The notes under the pieces were generated by a model. It worked only from the letters and a program-made list of their open reading frames with translations. It did not search any database and was not told the origin of the DNA. From positions 1-17,552 of the forward strand of contig JBGVRC010000034.1 in NCBI GenBank assembly GCA_045128055.1: DNA of 17,552 nt, given 5' to 3'. Below are positions 7,285 through 16,521 of this stretch, in pieces. Within the stretch, counting starts at the first letter, position 1; each line of letters opens with the position of its first letter. The translations under genes and the position numbers were made by a program. The DNA comes from Scatosoma sp045128055 (GTDB lineage Bacteria > Bacillota > Clostridia > Christensenellales > Borkfalkiaceae).

Positions 7285-7485
7285 TTAGTCTTCCAAGCCT
7301 TCGTTAAGCTTTGTAAGCAACGCTTCCAAATCTTCGCCGTGAACGGCAACTGCTTCCGCAACCGTTTCGCCGTGCGCCATTGCACAACCGAAACAATGCA
7401 TACCTGCTGCCATCAAAATTTCAGGCGCGTTGGGGTTGATTTGCAAGCAATCCGCAATCAAAGTATCTGCTGTAATTTTAGCCAT
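7285..7485 (-). CDS. DUF1858 domain protein
   Basis: This 66-residue protein fits the DUF1858 family (small helical proteins, often next to or fused with redox and hybrid-cluster proteins). It shows the family pattern ITADTLIADCLQINPNAPEIL followed by GMHCFGC, in which C31 and C34 form a CxxC pair, and then the helix GETVAEAVAVHG. The CxxC suggests a metal- or redox-related role, but no function is established. AGGAG lies about 10 nt before the ATG. It follows the PHP phosphatase gene by 81 bp, the largest gap in the operon, and that gap has a weak promoter-like TTGAGC with TATAAA 15 bp on, so it could be transcribed separately. A large hairpin follows the stop. Confidence 0.85.
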   Translation of the reverse strand: MAKITADTLIADCLQINPNAPEILMAAGMHCFGCAMAHGETVAEAVAVHGEDLEALLTKLNEGLED

Positions 7486-7566
7486 TTTTCTATTTCTCCT
7501 TACTTTTTACTTAATTTATAAACCGAAAATATTGCGCTCAAACGCATTTTTCGTAATTTATCATTA

Positions 7567-8322
7567 TTATCGGTATTTACCGAAAAATTTTTTTACGGGG
7601 AACGCAAAATCTACTTCCACTTTTTCTCCGTTTAATATCTTGCGCATATTTTCTTGGATTTTATCCCATTCTGTACCGTAACCCGCTCTTTCAATCGCTT
7701 GTTTTGCCGTATCAAGGCAAGGAGCGCGGTTTTCCGTATCGTGCGCGTCTGAACCGATACAATGCACCAAGTCGTGGCGAAGCAACGCAAACGCAAAGCC
7801 TTTGGTATTCTTGTCAATAAACGATTGCGCGTTGACTTGAATCAAACAGCCCATCTCCACCAAATCATTGACAAGCGACGGCTTTTTCAGCACTTCGCCA
7901 TAACGTTCGACGTGCGCGATAATAGGTGTATGGCCCGTTTCGTAGACGAAATCGGATAATTTGTTTAAAATGTCGCCTGTCCATTTGCTTGTAAAGGGAA
8001 GCTCCAACAAAATATACTTGGTACCTTCAATCGCAAGGCCGCAAAGCTTGTCAAATTCAGGCATATTCACGCCCGTGAAATGTACTTCCGCGCCGAGCTT
8101 TACTTCCATATCTTCGGGTAAGTCGTTTTTTATCCGAGCAAACGCTTCGCTACGTTTTTCCAAAAAACGTTGGGGACTGTGCTTTCTGCCATAGTAATGC
8201 GAAGTCAAAACCACCTTTTTCACCCTTTGTTCGCTCTGCATTTGTAACATAGCAATCGCCGTTGCGGTGTCCTTTGCCCCGTCGTCAAGGTGGGGCAAAA
8301 TATGCGTATGTATATCAATCAT
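7567..8322 (-). CDS. PHP-family protein-tyrosine phosphatase, CpsB/YwqE type
   Basis: This 251-residue PHP-superfamily metal hydrolase begins MIDIHTHILPHLDDGAKD, the signature of CpsB/YwqE/Wzb-like Mn-dependent tyrosine phosphatases. Metal-binding residues are recognisable in HTH (H5, H7), LTSHYY, GAEVHF, IAHVERYG and GSDAHD. Such enzymes normally dephosphorylate bacterial tyrosine kinases that control capsule or exopolysaccharide synthesis, but no kinase or polysaccharide gene is present here. I chose the ATG at 8322, which matches the family's N-terminus and has AAAGGGGGG 6 nt upstream; the longer reading from 8352 would overlap the last base triplet of purL. It follows purL by 29 bp with no terminator, so it is probably co-transcribed with the purine genes. 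Related PHP phosphoesterases act on small phosphorylated molecules, so another substrate is possible. Confidence 0.85.
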   Translation of the reverse strand: MIDIHTHILPHLDDGAKDTATAIAMLQMQSEQRVKKVVLTSHYYGRKHSPQRFLEKRSEAFARIKNDLPEDMEVKLGAEVHFTGVNMPEFDKLCGLAIEGTKYILLELPFTSKWTGDILNKLSDFVYETGHTPIIAHVERYGEVLKKPSLVNDLVEMGCLIQVNAQSFIDKNTKGFAFALLRHDLVHCIGSDAHDTENRAPCLDTAKQAIERAGYGTEWDKIQENMRKILNGEKVEVDFAFPVKKFFGKYR

Positions 8323-8351
8323 TGTTTGCCCCCCTTTCGCTTGGAATTGCA

Positions 8352-11300
8352 TTATTTAAAGTATTTTACGCCGCTTTCAAAAATCTTCATATCGAAATTG
8401 CCTTCGACGTTCTTATACAAGTTGTCGCCGATACGTTCGCTATGTCCCATCTTACCAAGCACTCTACCGTCGGGCGAAGTGATACCTTCGATTGCCCACA
8501 TAGAACCGTTGGGGTTATAAGGCGAAACCATCGTAGCGTTGCCGTCCAAGTCGGCGTATTGCGTAGCCACTTGTCCGTTCTTCTTCATCTTTTCAAGCTC
8601 TTCTATCGGCGCAACGATTTTGCCTTCGCCGTGGGATACGGGAACTTTATACGTTTCGCCCACTTTGCAAGCCGAAAGCCAAGGCGAAAGGTTGGACGCT
8701 ACGCGTACGTCTACAATCGTCGAAACGTGACGGGAAATGTTATTAAAGGTAAGCGTAGGCGAGTTTGCCGTCATTTCCGTAACGTGGCCGTAAGGCACAA
8801 GACCAAGCTTGATAAGCGCTTGGAAACCGTTACAAATACCGAGAGCCAAGCCGTCGCGATTATTGAGCAGTTCTTCTACCTGTTCCGCAATATACGGGTT
8901 GCGGAAGGTCGTTGCGATAAATTTACCGCTGCCGTCCGGTTCGTCGCCGCCCGAGAAACCGCCCGGGAATGCAATAATATTTGCATTTTTAATCGCTTTC
9001 ACGATTTCCGCTACGCTTTCTTCGATGTCCTGCGCGCTACGGTTGCGAACAACAACCGTTTGCACGTCCGCGCCTGCAAGGATAAACTTTCTCGCCGTAT
9101 CCAGCTCGCAATTCGTACCGGGGAATACGGGGATAAACACGCGGGGTTTTGCTATCTTCGTAGCGATATTCGTATACTTCGCGCCTGCGGTATAATCGCA
9201 GTTTTCCGCTTTGCCGTCCGCTTTTGCCGTGGTAGCAAATACGCCGTCCAAAGCGCCGAGATATTCGCTTGCAGCGCCGTCAAGCGTTACGCTTTCATTT
9301 CCGCAAACAAAGGCTTCATCGCGTACCTGCCCTATCCATTTTTTGGAAATGGACGCATCAAACGCCGTTTCGTCCTGGATCGCAACGATTAAATCGCCAT
9401 AGCCTTCGCTGTACAAATCTTCCGCCGACATATCGAATTTTACGCCAAGGTTATTACCGAGCGCAGACTTAATAACCGCCGCGCCAACGCCGCCGTTTTC
9501 GACAACCGTAGCGAACGTGATATTGCCCTTTTCAATGTTTTCGTAAACGGCTTGATATACCTTTTTCAAAGCGTCGAAATCGGGAACTTTGTTTTCGTCC
9601 GCGCAAGGAATAGGCAAATGATAGAGTTTTTCGCCGCCCTTTAAGACGTTGGTGATGAGTTTGCTTGCTTTTGCGGGAGCAAGCGCAAAGGAAATAAGCG
9701 TCGGGGGTACGTGGATATTTTCAAACGTACCGCTCATGCTGTCCTTACCGCCGATTGCGCCGAGCTCTAAGCCCATTTGCGCGTAAACTGCGCCAAGAAG
9801 CGCGGAGGCAGGTACGCCCCACACCTTTGCGTCCTTGGTCATTCTTTGGAAAAATTCTTGCAACGTAAGACGAATATCGCTATATTTCGCGCCCGTTGCC
9901 ACAACCTTGGATACCGAGCCTACAATCGAATAAATTGCGCCGATAAACGGGCTGGTTTCCATCAAATACGGGGAATATCCGTACGCGGAAACGGTACAAA
10001 CGTCCGTTTCGCCTCCGCAAATTTTCGCCGCCATGGCAATAGCGGGGGTGCGCTGGGTTTTACCGCCCCAAGGCATAAACACCGTTCTTGCGCCGATGGT
10101 CGAGTCGAACGTTTCGCTTAAACCTTTCTTTGCGCATACGTTCAAATCCGCCAAGACCTTCTTCGTCGTTTCCGCAAAGGAAACGTTTTGTTTTTTATCA
10201 AACCAAGCGGTGACGTCGTCGGAAAGCTCTACTTCCGTCTCCTGCTTCACGCCGTTTGTATTTAAAAAATCACGGGAAATGTCTACGATTGCTTTGCCTT
10301 GCAAGAACATCTTCATTCTGCCCGTGTCCGTAACGACCGCAACGGGCGTAGCGGACAAGTTTTCTTCCGCGGCAAGCGCGATAAACGCGTCTACGTCCTT
10401 TTCGGCGATTACGACAGCCATACGCTCTTGCGATTCGGAAATAGCAAGCTCCGTACCGTTCAAGCCTTCGTATTTTTTAGGCACTTTATCCAAATCGATA
10501 TTCAAGCCGTCGGCAAGCTCGCCGATAGCAACGGATACGCCGCCTGCGCCGAAGTCGTTGCACTTTTTAATCTTTCTCGTCGCTTCTTTGTTCAAGAACA
10601 AGCGTTGCAGTTTTCTTTCCGTCAACGCGTTGCCCTTTTGCACTTCCGCGCCGCACGTTTCAACCGAATGCGCGTCGTGGGCTTTGGACGAACCCGTTGC
10701 GCCGCCGCAACCGTCTCTACCCGTTTCGCCGCCAAGCAAAACGATAACGTCTCCTGCTTTGGGCGCTTCGCGGTATACCATATCTTTTCTTGCGCCGCCA
10801 ACGACGAAGCCCGTTTCCAAACGCTTTGCTTTATAGCCTTCGTGGTATACTTCGTCTACGATACCCGTAGCAAGCCCGATTTGGTTGCCGTAGGACGAGA
10901 ACCCAGCCGCCGCGCGTTGAGTAATTGCGCGTTGGGGAAGTTTGCCCGCAAGGGTGTCTTCCAAGCTTTCGCGGGGGTCGGACGCGCCAGTTACACGCAT
11001 AGCTTGGTATACGTACGTTCTACCGCTGAGCGGGTCGCGAATCGCGCCGCCAAGACAAGTAGCCGCGCCGCCAAAAGGCTCAATTTCCGTCGGGTGGTTA
11101 TGCGTTTCGTTTTTGAACATAACGAGATATTGTTCTTTCTTGCCGTCGATTTCCGCTTCGATTTGGATAGAACAAGCGTTGATTTCGTCGGAAATGTCCA
11201 AATTGTCAAGCTTGCCGTCTTTTTTGAGCTTTTTCGCCGCAATCGTTGCCAAATCCATAAGGCAAGGATATTTGTCGGGGCGGTTGCCGTTTAATTCTTT

Positions 11301-12056
11301 GTACAAATCTTCGTATAAGTGATATGCCTTTTCTACATACGGGTTTTTGGACGTGATTTTTACGTTTTTGAGCTCGGTTGCAAACGTCGTGTGACGGCAA
11401 TGGTCCGACCAGTACGTATCGATTACTTTGAGTTCCGTTTCCGTAGGATTACGTTTTTCCATCTTGAAATAATCGCGCACAAAAATCAAATCGGCTACGC
11501 TCATAGCAAACCCGATATTTTTATGATACGCCGCAATTTCTTCGTCGGACATTTCGATAAAGCCTGCTACGTCCTGCACGGGCGCGCCTGCTACCGTTTC
11601 TCTTACAAGCGTTTCGGGCTTTTCAAAGCCGACTTCTTCGCTTTCTACGGGGTTGATGATATGTTTCTTGATTGCGACCAGCTGTTCGTCAGTCACCCCT
11701 TTTGCCATATACACTTTCGCGCATTTGATAAGGGGGCGAGATTTTCTGGTAAGGAGCTGTACGCATTGCGCCGCACTATCCGCCCTTTGGTCGTATTGCC
11801 CCGTTAAGTAGCTGACGGCGAACGCCTTATACCCTGCGGGGATTTCTAAATTTTCCAAATATACGTCGTCAACGGGGGGTTCGGAGAATACGGACGGGAG
11901 CGCCGCCTTTAATTCGTCTTCCGTCAAACCTTCCACGTCGTAGCGAAGCACCAAACGGAAATCTTCCGTATCGATATTAAGCAGCGTTTTAATATCCGCC
12001 GCTTCTTTTCTTGCCTGTACGTTATCTTTCTTTTCAACAAAAATTCTGTAAATCAT
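8352..12056 (-). CDS. purL: phosphoribosylformylglycinamidine synthase (fused PurL-PurQ)
   Basis: This 1234-residue enzyme converts FGAR, glutamine and ATP to FGAM, the fourth step of purine synthesis. It is the long single-chain form in which the synthetase (two AIR-synthase-like halves) and a C-terminal class I glutaminase are fused. Visible motifs are YWSDHCRHTTF, FKNETHNHPTEIEPFGGAATC, GGKDSMSGTF, and the glutaminase domain (about 970-1234) with FPGTNCELDTARK, nucleophile C1075 in GICNGFQ, and H1205 and E1207 in GHSER. The catalytic triad is intact, unlike in PurF of the same operon. It is slightly shorter than the roughly 1295-residue E. coli enzyme and resembles the clostridial subtype. 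GAGG lies 5 nt before the ATG, 9 bp after the purD stop, so the two are probably translationally coupled. Confidence 0.96.
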   Translation of the reverse strand: MIYRIFVEKKDNVQARKEAADIKTLLNIDTEDFRLVLRYDVEGLTEDELKAALPSVFSEPPVDDVYLENLEIPAGYKAFAVSYLTGQYDQRADSAAQCVQLLTRKSRPLIKCAKVYMAKGVTDEQLVAIKKHIINPVESEEVGFEKPETLVRETVAGAPVQDVAGFIEMSDEEIAAYHKNIGFAMSVADLIFVRDYFKMEKRNPTETELKVIDTYWSDHCRHTTFATELKNVKITSKNPYVEKAYHLYEDLYKELNGNRPDKYPCLMDLATIAAKKLKKDGKLDNLDISDEINACSIQIEAEIDGKKEQYLVMFKNETHNHPTEIEPFGGAATCLGGAIRDPLSGRTYVYQAMRVTGASDPRESLEDTLAGKLPQRAITQRAAAGFSSYGNQIGLATGIVDEVYHEGYKAKRLETGFVVGGARKDMVYREAPKAGDVIVLLGGETGRDGCGGATGSSKAHDAHSVETCGAEVQKGNALTERKLQRLFLNKEATRKIKKCNDFGAGGVSVAIGELADGLNIDLDKVPKKYEGLNGTELAISESQERMAVVIAEKDVDAFIALAAEENLSATPVAVVTDTGRMKMFLQGKAIVDISRDFLNTNGVKQETEVELSDDVTAWFDKKQNVSFAETTKKVLADLNVCAKKGLSETFDSTIGARTVFMPWGGKTQRTPAIAMAAKICGGETDVCTVSAYGYSPYLMETSPFIGAIYSIVGSVSKVVATGAKYSDIRLTLQEFFQRMTKDAKVWGVPASALLGAVYAQMGLELGAIGGKDSMSGTFENIHVPPTLISFALAPAKASKLITNVLKGGEKLYHLPIPCADENKVPDFDALKKVYQAVYENIEKGNITFATVVENGGVGAAVIKSALGNNLGVKFDMSAEDLYSEGYGDLIVAIQDETAFDASISKKWIGQVRDEAFVCGNESVTLDGAASEYLGALDGVFATTAKADGKAENCDYTAGAKYTNIATKIAKPRVFIPVFPGTNCELDTARKFILAGADVQTVVVRNRSAQDIEESVAEIVKAIKNANIIAFPGGFSGGDEPDGSGKFIATTFRNPYIAEQVEELLNNRDGLALGICNGFQALIKLGLVPYGHVTEMTANSPTLTFNNISRHVSTIVDVRVASNLSPWLSACKVGETYKVPVSHGEGKIVAPIEELEKMKKNGQVATQYADLDGNATMVSPYNPNGSMWAIEGITSPDGRVLGKMGHSERIGDNLYKNVEGNFDMKIFESGVKYFK

Positions 12057-12065
12057 AGCAACCTC

Positions 12066-13340
12066 TTACTCTTTTGCAACGTCTTTATATTTAATACCGA
12101 TGTCCTTGCGATAATACATTCCGTCGAATGCAATGCGCCACGCGTTATCGTACACCTTCTTTCTTGCTTCTTCTATATTTGCGCCCTTGGCAACGACGCC
12201 CAATACTCTGCCGCCACTCGTCACAAGCTTCCCATCTTTCATCGCCGTGCCTGCGTGGCATAAAATAATATCTTCGTCCAAATCGCCAAAAGTGATTTCC
12301 TTGCCCTTTTCGTAGGCTTCGGGATAGCCGCCGCTTGCCAAAACCAAGCATACGCAAGCTCCGTCTTCCCATTCCACCTTGATTTCGGAAAGTCTTTCGT
12401 CCACGACCGCTTCAAAAATTTCCATAAGGTCGGTTTTGAGCATAGGCAAGATTACCTGCGTTTCGGGATCCCCAAAGCGGGAGTTGTATTCGATGACCTT
12501 ATACCCGTCTTTGGTTTTCATAAGACCAAAATACAAAACGCCTTTAAAAGTCCTACCTTCCGCATTCATCGCCGCCATCGTAGGCAACATAATCTTTTGC
12601 ATAACTTCTTCCTTGGACTTTTCGCCAAAGAAAGGCGCGGGAGAAAACGTACCCATACCGCCCGTATTCAAGCCTTCGTCGTTGTCTTTCGCACGTTTAT
12701 GGTCGCAACTTGTAATCATCGGCACGATGGTTTTGCCATCGGTAAACGCCAAGCAGGACACTTCGGGTCCCGTCAAAAATTCTTCCACGACTACCTTACT
12801 GCCTGCCGAACCAAACTTCTTATCCAGCATCATTTCTTTTAAGCCGTCCTGCGCTTCTTGACGGGTCATACAAATCAAAACCCCTTTCCCAAGCGCAAGC
12901 CCGTCCGCCTTTAAAACGACGGGAATATCGCACGTTTCTACGTATTTCGCCGCTGTTTCATAATCGGAAAAGGTTTCGTATTTCGCCGTAGGAATGTTGT
13001 ATTTTTTCATCAATTCCTTAGAAAAAGCTTTGCTCGCTTCAATAATCGCCGCGTTTTTGCGCGGGCCAAACGCGCGATGACCGCGTTTTTCTAATTCGTC
13101 CACCAAACCGAGCGCAAGCGGGTCGTCGGGCGTAACCACCGTAAAATCGATTTCTTTGTGATTATCCACCCATTCGCCAACCGCCGCTACGTCGCAATAA
13201 TCTACGTTGACAAGCTCTGCAAGCTCCGCAATCCCTGCGTTGCCTTTCATCGCGTAAATTTTATCTACCTTTGGCGATTTTGCAAGCGCTTGAATAACCG
13301 CGTGTTCTCTACCGCCGTTTCCGATAACCAAAACGTTCAT
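12066..13340 (-). CDS. purD: phosphoribosylamine-glycine ligase
   Basis: This 424-residue ATP-grasp enzyme joins glycine to phosphoribosylamine to form GAR, the second step of the pathway. Motifs in order: VIGNGGREHA (5-14), VTPDDPLALGLVD (69-81), GPRKNAAIIEASKAFSK (92-108), the ATP-binding KADGLALGKGV (144-154), TGGMGTFSPAP, and EYNSRFGDPETQ in the metal-binding region. Length is normal for the family. GGAGA precedes the ATG. It lies 13 bp after purN, where a purH gene often sits in Clostridia; none is present here. Its 3' end is 9 bp from purL. Confidence 0.97.
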   Translation of the reverse strand: MNVLVIGNGGREHAVIQALAKSPKVDKIYAMKGNAGIAELAELVNVDYCDVAAVGEWVDNHKEIDFTVVTPDDPLALGLVDELEKRGHRAFGPRKNAAIIEASKAFSKELMKKYNIPTAKYETFSDYETAAKYVETCDIPVVLKADGLALGKGVLICMTRQEAQDGLKEMMLDKKFGSAGSKVVVEEFLTGPEVSCLAFTDGKTIVPMITSCDHKRAKDNDEGLNTGGMGTFSPAPFFGEKSKEEVMQKIMLPTMAAMNAEGRTFKGVLYFGLMKTKDGYKVIEYNSRFGDPETQVILPMLKTDLMEIFEAVVDERLSEIKVEWEDGACVCLVLASGGYPEAYEKGKEITFGDLDEDIILCHAGTAMKDGKLVTSGGRVLGVVAKGANIEEARKKVYDNAWRIAFDGMYYRKDIGIKYKDVAKE

Positions 13341-13353
13341 ATTTTCTCTCCGT

Positions 13354-13971
13354 TTATCCCAAAATTTTAACTGTTCTACCCACTTTTTGCACTTTGTCTT
13401 GGCAAAGCAATTTCACACATTCGGGCAACATTTCGTGTTCTACCGCCAAAACTCGCTTTTGCAGAATTTCGGGGGTGTCTTCCGCTTCGACGGGCACGCA
13501 GCGTTGCATAATAATCGCGCCGCCGTCTACGTCCGCTTCTACGAAATGCACCGTAGCCCCGCTTACCTTCACGCCGTACTCGATTGCCGCCGTATGCACG
13601 CGCAATCCGTAATATCCCATTCCGCAAAAGGAAGGAATTAACGACGGGTGAATGTTGATGATGGCGCTTTCAAACTTTTTGATAAAGCTTGCGGGAATCA
13701 CGAAAAGCCAACCTGCAAGCACGATATATTCCACGCCCGCCGCCTTCAATTCGTCCGCTACGTAATCGTAAAAGGCTTCTTTGTCCGCAAATTTATCCTT
13801 TTCGTAAACGAGTACGTCAATACCGTGGTTTTTTGCGCGCGTAATTGCGCCGATTTCGGGCTTGGACGCCACCAAATATGTAATTTGACAAAATTGTTCA
13901 CGCTCGTTTGCGTCGATAATCGATTGAAAATCCGTACCGCCGCCCGATGCGAATACCGCTATTTTTTTCAT
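13354..13971 (-). CDS. purN: phosphoribosylglycinamide formyltransferase
   Basis: This 205-residue enzyme transfers a formyl group from 10-formyltetrahydrofolate to GAR, giving FGAR (third step). The N-terminal phosphate loop reads ASGGGTDFQSI (8-18). The catalytic residues are N106 and H108 in INIHPSLIPSF and D149 in DVDGGAIIMQ, so the canonical Asn-His-Asp set is complete. The loop LAGWLFVIP replaces the more usual LAGYMRILS-like sequence, a substitution also fitting the clostridial branch. AAGGAA precedes the ATG, 33 bp after purM. The length matches the family. Confidence 0.95.
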   Translation of the reverse strand: MKKIAVFASGGGTDFQSIIDANEREQFCQITYLVASKPEIGAITRAKNHGIDVLVYEKDKFADKEAFYDYVADELKAAGVEYIVLAGWLFVIPASFIKKFESAIINIHPSLIPSFCGMGYYGLRVHTAAIEYGVKVSGATVHFVEADVDGGAIIMQRCVPVEAEDTPEILQKRVLAVEHEMLPECVKLLCQDKVQKVGRTVKILG

Positions 13972-14004
13972 ATTTCCTTCCGTATTGCGCAGCGTTTCTC
14001 CGTT

Positions 14005-15030
14005 TTATTTTAAAATGACGCCTTTGCCTGCTACCGTCTTACCGATAATCGCCACTTCTTCGCCCGTGGATTGAAGCGCAGCCATCGTCTTTTCAACGTC
14101 TTGGGGCGCAACCACTACCATCATACCGATACCCATATTGAAGGTGTTGTAAATTTGTTCGTCGGTGATTTCCGCACGTTTTTGCATTACCTTGAATACA
14201 GCGGGAACTTCGTAGGAGTTTTTATCGATTTCCGCCGCTACGCCTTCGGGTAAAATTCTGGGCACGTTTTCGATAAAGCCGCCGCCCGTGATGTGCGCGA
14301 TACCCTTTACGTCCACTTTTTCGATCAAATTCAAAATACTCTTTACGTAAATTCTCGTGGGTTTCAACAAAACTTCCGCCGCGGACGCGCCAAGCTCTTC
14401 ATCGTACGCTTCCAAAGCCGCTTTGTCGCTGTCGCCGAACAATTTTCTTACAAGGGAATAACCGTTGGAGTGTACGCCCGTCGATTTCAAACCGATGATA
14501 ACGTCGCCGGGTTGGATATTTTTACCGTTGATAACCTTTTTCTTGTCTACGATACCCACCGCAAAACCAGCCAAGTCGTATTCGCCGTCGGGATAGAAGC
14601 CGGGCATTTCCGCCGTTTCACCACCGATGAGCGCGCACCCTGCCTGTCTGCAACCTTCCGCGATGCCTTTTACGACGTCCGCTTCCGCTTCGGGATACAA
14701 TCTACCGCAAGCGTAGTAGTCCAAGAAGAACAAAGGCTTTGCGCCTTGGCAAACGATGTCGTTTACGCACATAGCCACGGCGTCTATACCGATGGTGTCG
14801 TGTTTTTCAAGCAAGAACGCGTATTTGAGCTTCGTGCCTACGCCGTCCGTACCTGCAACGAGTACGGGTTCTTCCATTTTTTCACCCGCAATCGAATAAA
14901 AGCCGCCAAACGAGCCCAAATCCCCGATTACGTTATTATCATACGTGGATTTTACGTGTTTTTTCATAAGCTCGACCGCTTTATAGCCCCTGGTTACGTC
15001 AACGCCGCTGTCTTTATAAGAAATAGCCAT
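14005..15030 (-). CDS. purM: phosphoribosylformylglycinamidine cyclo-ligase (AIR synthetase)
   Basis: This 341-residue enzyme closes the imidazole ring, converting FGAM to AIR with ATP (fifth step). It shows VAGTDGVGTKLKYA (58-71), HDTIGIDAVAMCVNDIVCQGAKPLFFLDYYA (77-107, the ATP and Mg site), GGETAEMPGFYPDGEYDLAGFAVG, and THxxGGGFxEN-like IAHITGGGFIENVPRILP. Length and motifs are fully typical. AGGAGA stands about 9 nt before the ATG. It lies between purF (33 bp) and purN (33 bp) in the conserved purF-purM-purN order. Confidence 0.97.
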   Translation of the reverse strand: MAISYKDSGVDVTRGYKAVELMKKHVKSTYDNNVIGDLGSFGGFYSIAGEKMEEPVLVAGTDGVGTKLKYAFLLEKHDTIGIDAVAMCVNDIVCQGAKPLFFLDYYACGRLYPEAEADVVKGIAEGCRQAGCALIGGETAEMPGFYPDGEYDLAGFAVGIVDKKKVINGKNIQPGDVIIGLKSTGVHSNGYSLVRKLFGDSDKAALEAYDEELGASAAEVLLKPTRIYVKSILNLIEKVDVKGIAHITGGGFIENVPRILPEGVAAEIDKNSYEVPAVFKVMQKRAEITDEQIYNTFNMGIGMMVVVAPQDVEKTMAALQSTGEEVAIIGKTVAGKGVILK

Positions 15031-15063
15031 TTTTTATTTTCTCCTAATTCGTTTTTTCTCTTG

Positions 15064-16476
15064 TTATTGTTTGTTTTCGGAAATTTTACAATCGTACTTG
15101 CTCGTACCTATCGCAACGGGAATTTCCGTGGGGTAATCGCCGTTGAAACACGCCGCGCAATACCCTTTGCACTTGCCGCCTTCCCCAAGCTTGAACACGT
15201 CTTCCAAGTGCAAGAAGCCTACCGAATCCGCTCCGAATATCCTTGCCATTTCTTCGGGGGTATGATTGCAAGCAATCAATACGTCGCGCGAAGCAATGTC
15301 CGTACCGTAATAGCAGGGATTTAAAAAGGCGGGAGCGGACGAGCGGACGTGGATTTCCACCGCGCCTGCGTCACGAAGCAATTTTACGACACGCGCGCAG
15401 GTCGTTCCGCGGACGATGGAGTCGTCCACCAAAATCACGCGCTTGCCCTTTACCGTTTCCGCAACGGGATTGAGCTTTATCTTGACCTTATCTTCACGAA
15501 CGTTTTGACCAGGGTCGATAAACGTTCTGCCGATGTATTTATTTTTAATCAAGCCGATTCCATACGGAATCCCCGATTCTTCCGCGTACCCTATCGCTGC
15601 GTCTAAACCCGAATCGGGCGCGCCGATTACAACGTCGGCTTCTACCGCGTGCGCCCTGGCAAGGAACGCGCCCGCGCGCTTTCTCGCAAGGTGTACCGAG
15701 CAATCCGCAATTTGCGAATCGGGACGAGCGGTGTATAAATATTCAAAAACGCAAAGGCGTTCTTCTTTTTCGTCACAATGCTCGGTGATGGAGCGCAAGC
15801 CTTCCTTGGAAAAGACGAGCACTTCCCCTTTTTTAATGTCGCGAATATAGGTCGCGCCCACCGAGTTTAAAGCGCAACTTTCGCTGGATACCACGTATTC
15901 GCCGTCGTTTCTTTGTCCAAAACAAAGCGGATGCATACCGTTTTGATCGCGTACCGCAATTAGCTTTTGCGGGGACATAATCAACAAAGAAAACGCGCCT
16001 TTTAATTTATCCATCGCGCGGCAAACGGCTTCTTCTATGGAAGCGGAATGAATACGCTCTCTAATAATTACCGCGGAAATAATCTCGGCGTCGTTGCCCG
16101 TGTGGAATATCGAACCCGCCAATTCCATTTCTTCTTTGAGCTGCGCGCTGTTGACAAGTTTTCCGTCCAAAGAAATAGCCATTCTGCCCTTGCTGTGGTT
16201 GACAACGATGGGCTCGGCGTTGATTCTGTCTTTCGTATCCGACGTACCGTAACGCACGTTACCCACGGCAAGCTGTCCCAAGCCCAAGGACTGCATAACT
16301 CTCGGGGTAAATACTTCGTTTACCAAGCCCGAATCCTTGTAGGCGTGGAATACGCCGTCGTCGTTGACCACAATGCCGCAGCTTGCTTGTCCGCGATGCT
16401 GTAATGCATATAATCCGTAATAAATACTCGAAGCTACGTCTGCCGTTTCCGTACCAAAAATACCAAGTACTGCCAT
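15064..16476 (-). CDS. purF: amidophosphoribosyltransferase with degenerate glutaminase site
   Basis: This 470-residue protein aligns along its whole length with PurF, which makes phosphoribosylamine from PRPP and glutamine-derived ammonia (first step). The phosphoribosyltransferase half is intact: GVPDSG-like GAPDSGLDAAIGYA, GLIKNKYIGRTFI, and the PRPP loop VILVDDSIVRGTT (347-359). Four cysteines match the 4Fe-4S ligands of the Bacillus enzyme (C242, C388, C440, C443). The glutaminase half is altered. The protein starts MAVLGIFG, so the nucleophile cysteine that should precede GIFG is Leu4; the oxyanion-hole HNGNLVN motif reads LDGKLVN (Asp104). The Arg (R75) and Asp (D129) positions remain. 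GGGAGA precedes the ATG and an in-frame stop lies just upstream, so no extension can supply the cysteine. It may use free ammonia or a partner glutaminase. Confidence 0.93.
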   Translation of the reverse strand: MAVLGIFGTETADVASSIYYGLYALQHRGQASCGIVVNDDGVFHAYKDSGLVNEVFTPRVMQSLGLGQLAVGNVRYGTSDTKDRINAEPIVVNHSKGRMAISLDGKLVNSAQLKEEMELAGSIFHTGNDAEIISAVIIRERIHSASIEEAVCRAMDKLKGAFSLLIMSPQKLIAVRDQNGMHPLCFGQRNDGEYVVSSESCALNSVGATYIRDIKKGEVLVFSKEGLRSITEHCDEKEERLCVFEYLYTARPDSQIADCSVHLARKRAGAFLARAHAVEADVVIGAPDSGLDAAIGYAEESGIPYGIGLIKNKYIGRTFIDPGQNVREDKVKIKLNPVAETVKGKRVILVDDSIVRGTTCARVVKLLRDAGAVEIHVRSSAPAFLNPCYYGTDIASRDVLIACNHTPEEMARIFGADSVGFLHLEDVFKLGEGGKCKGYCAACFNGDYPTEIPVAIGTSKYDCKISENKQ

Positions 16477-16521
16477 AATTTATCTCCCGTAAAACTCTCT
16501 CACTTTTATCGTTTTATCCTA

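Noticed and set aside
7490..7560. Separate promoter or terminator between the PHP phosphatase and DUF1858 genes
   Set aside because: The TTGAGC-15-TATAAA pair and the bulged hairpin are both weak; I could not support either as a feature.
8262..9392. Plus-strand open frame of 376 codons opposite purL
   Set aside because: It lies wholly within purL, has no ribosome binding site, and its Arg/Phe/Val-rich product shows no family motif. It reflects the codon bias of purL read from the opposite strand.
10299..11294. Plus-strand open frame of 331 codons opposite purL
   Set aside because: Same reason: a mirror of purL codon usage, without start signals or recognisable domains.
14293..15324. Plus-strand open frame of 343 codons opposite purM and the end of purF
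   Set aside because: It crosses two well-supported genes and their spacer, with no independent signal; an antisense shadow.
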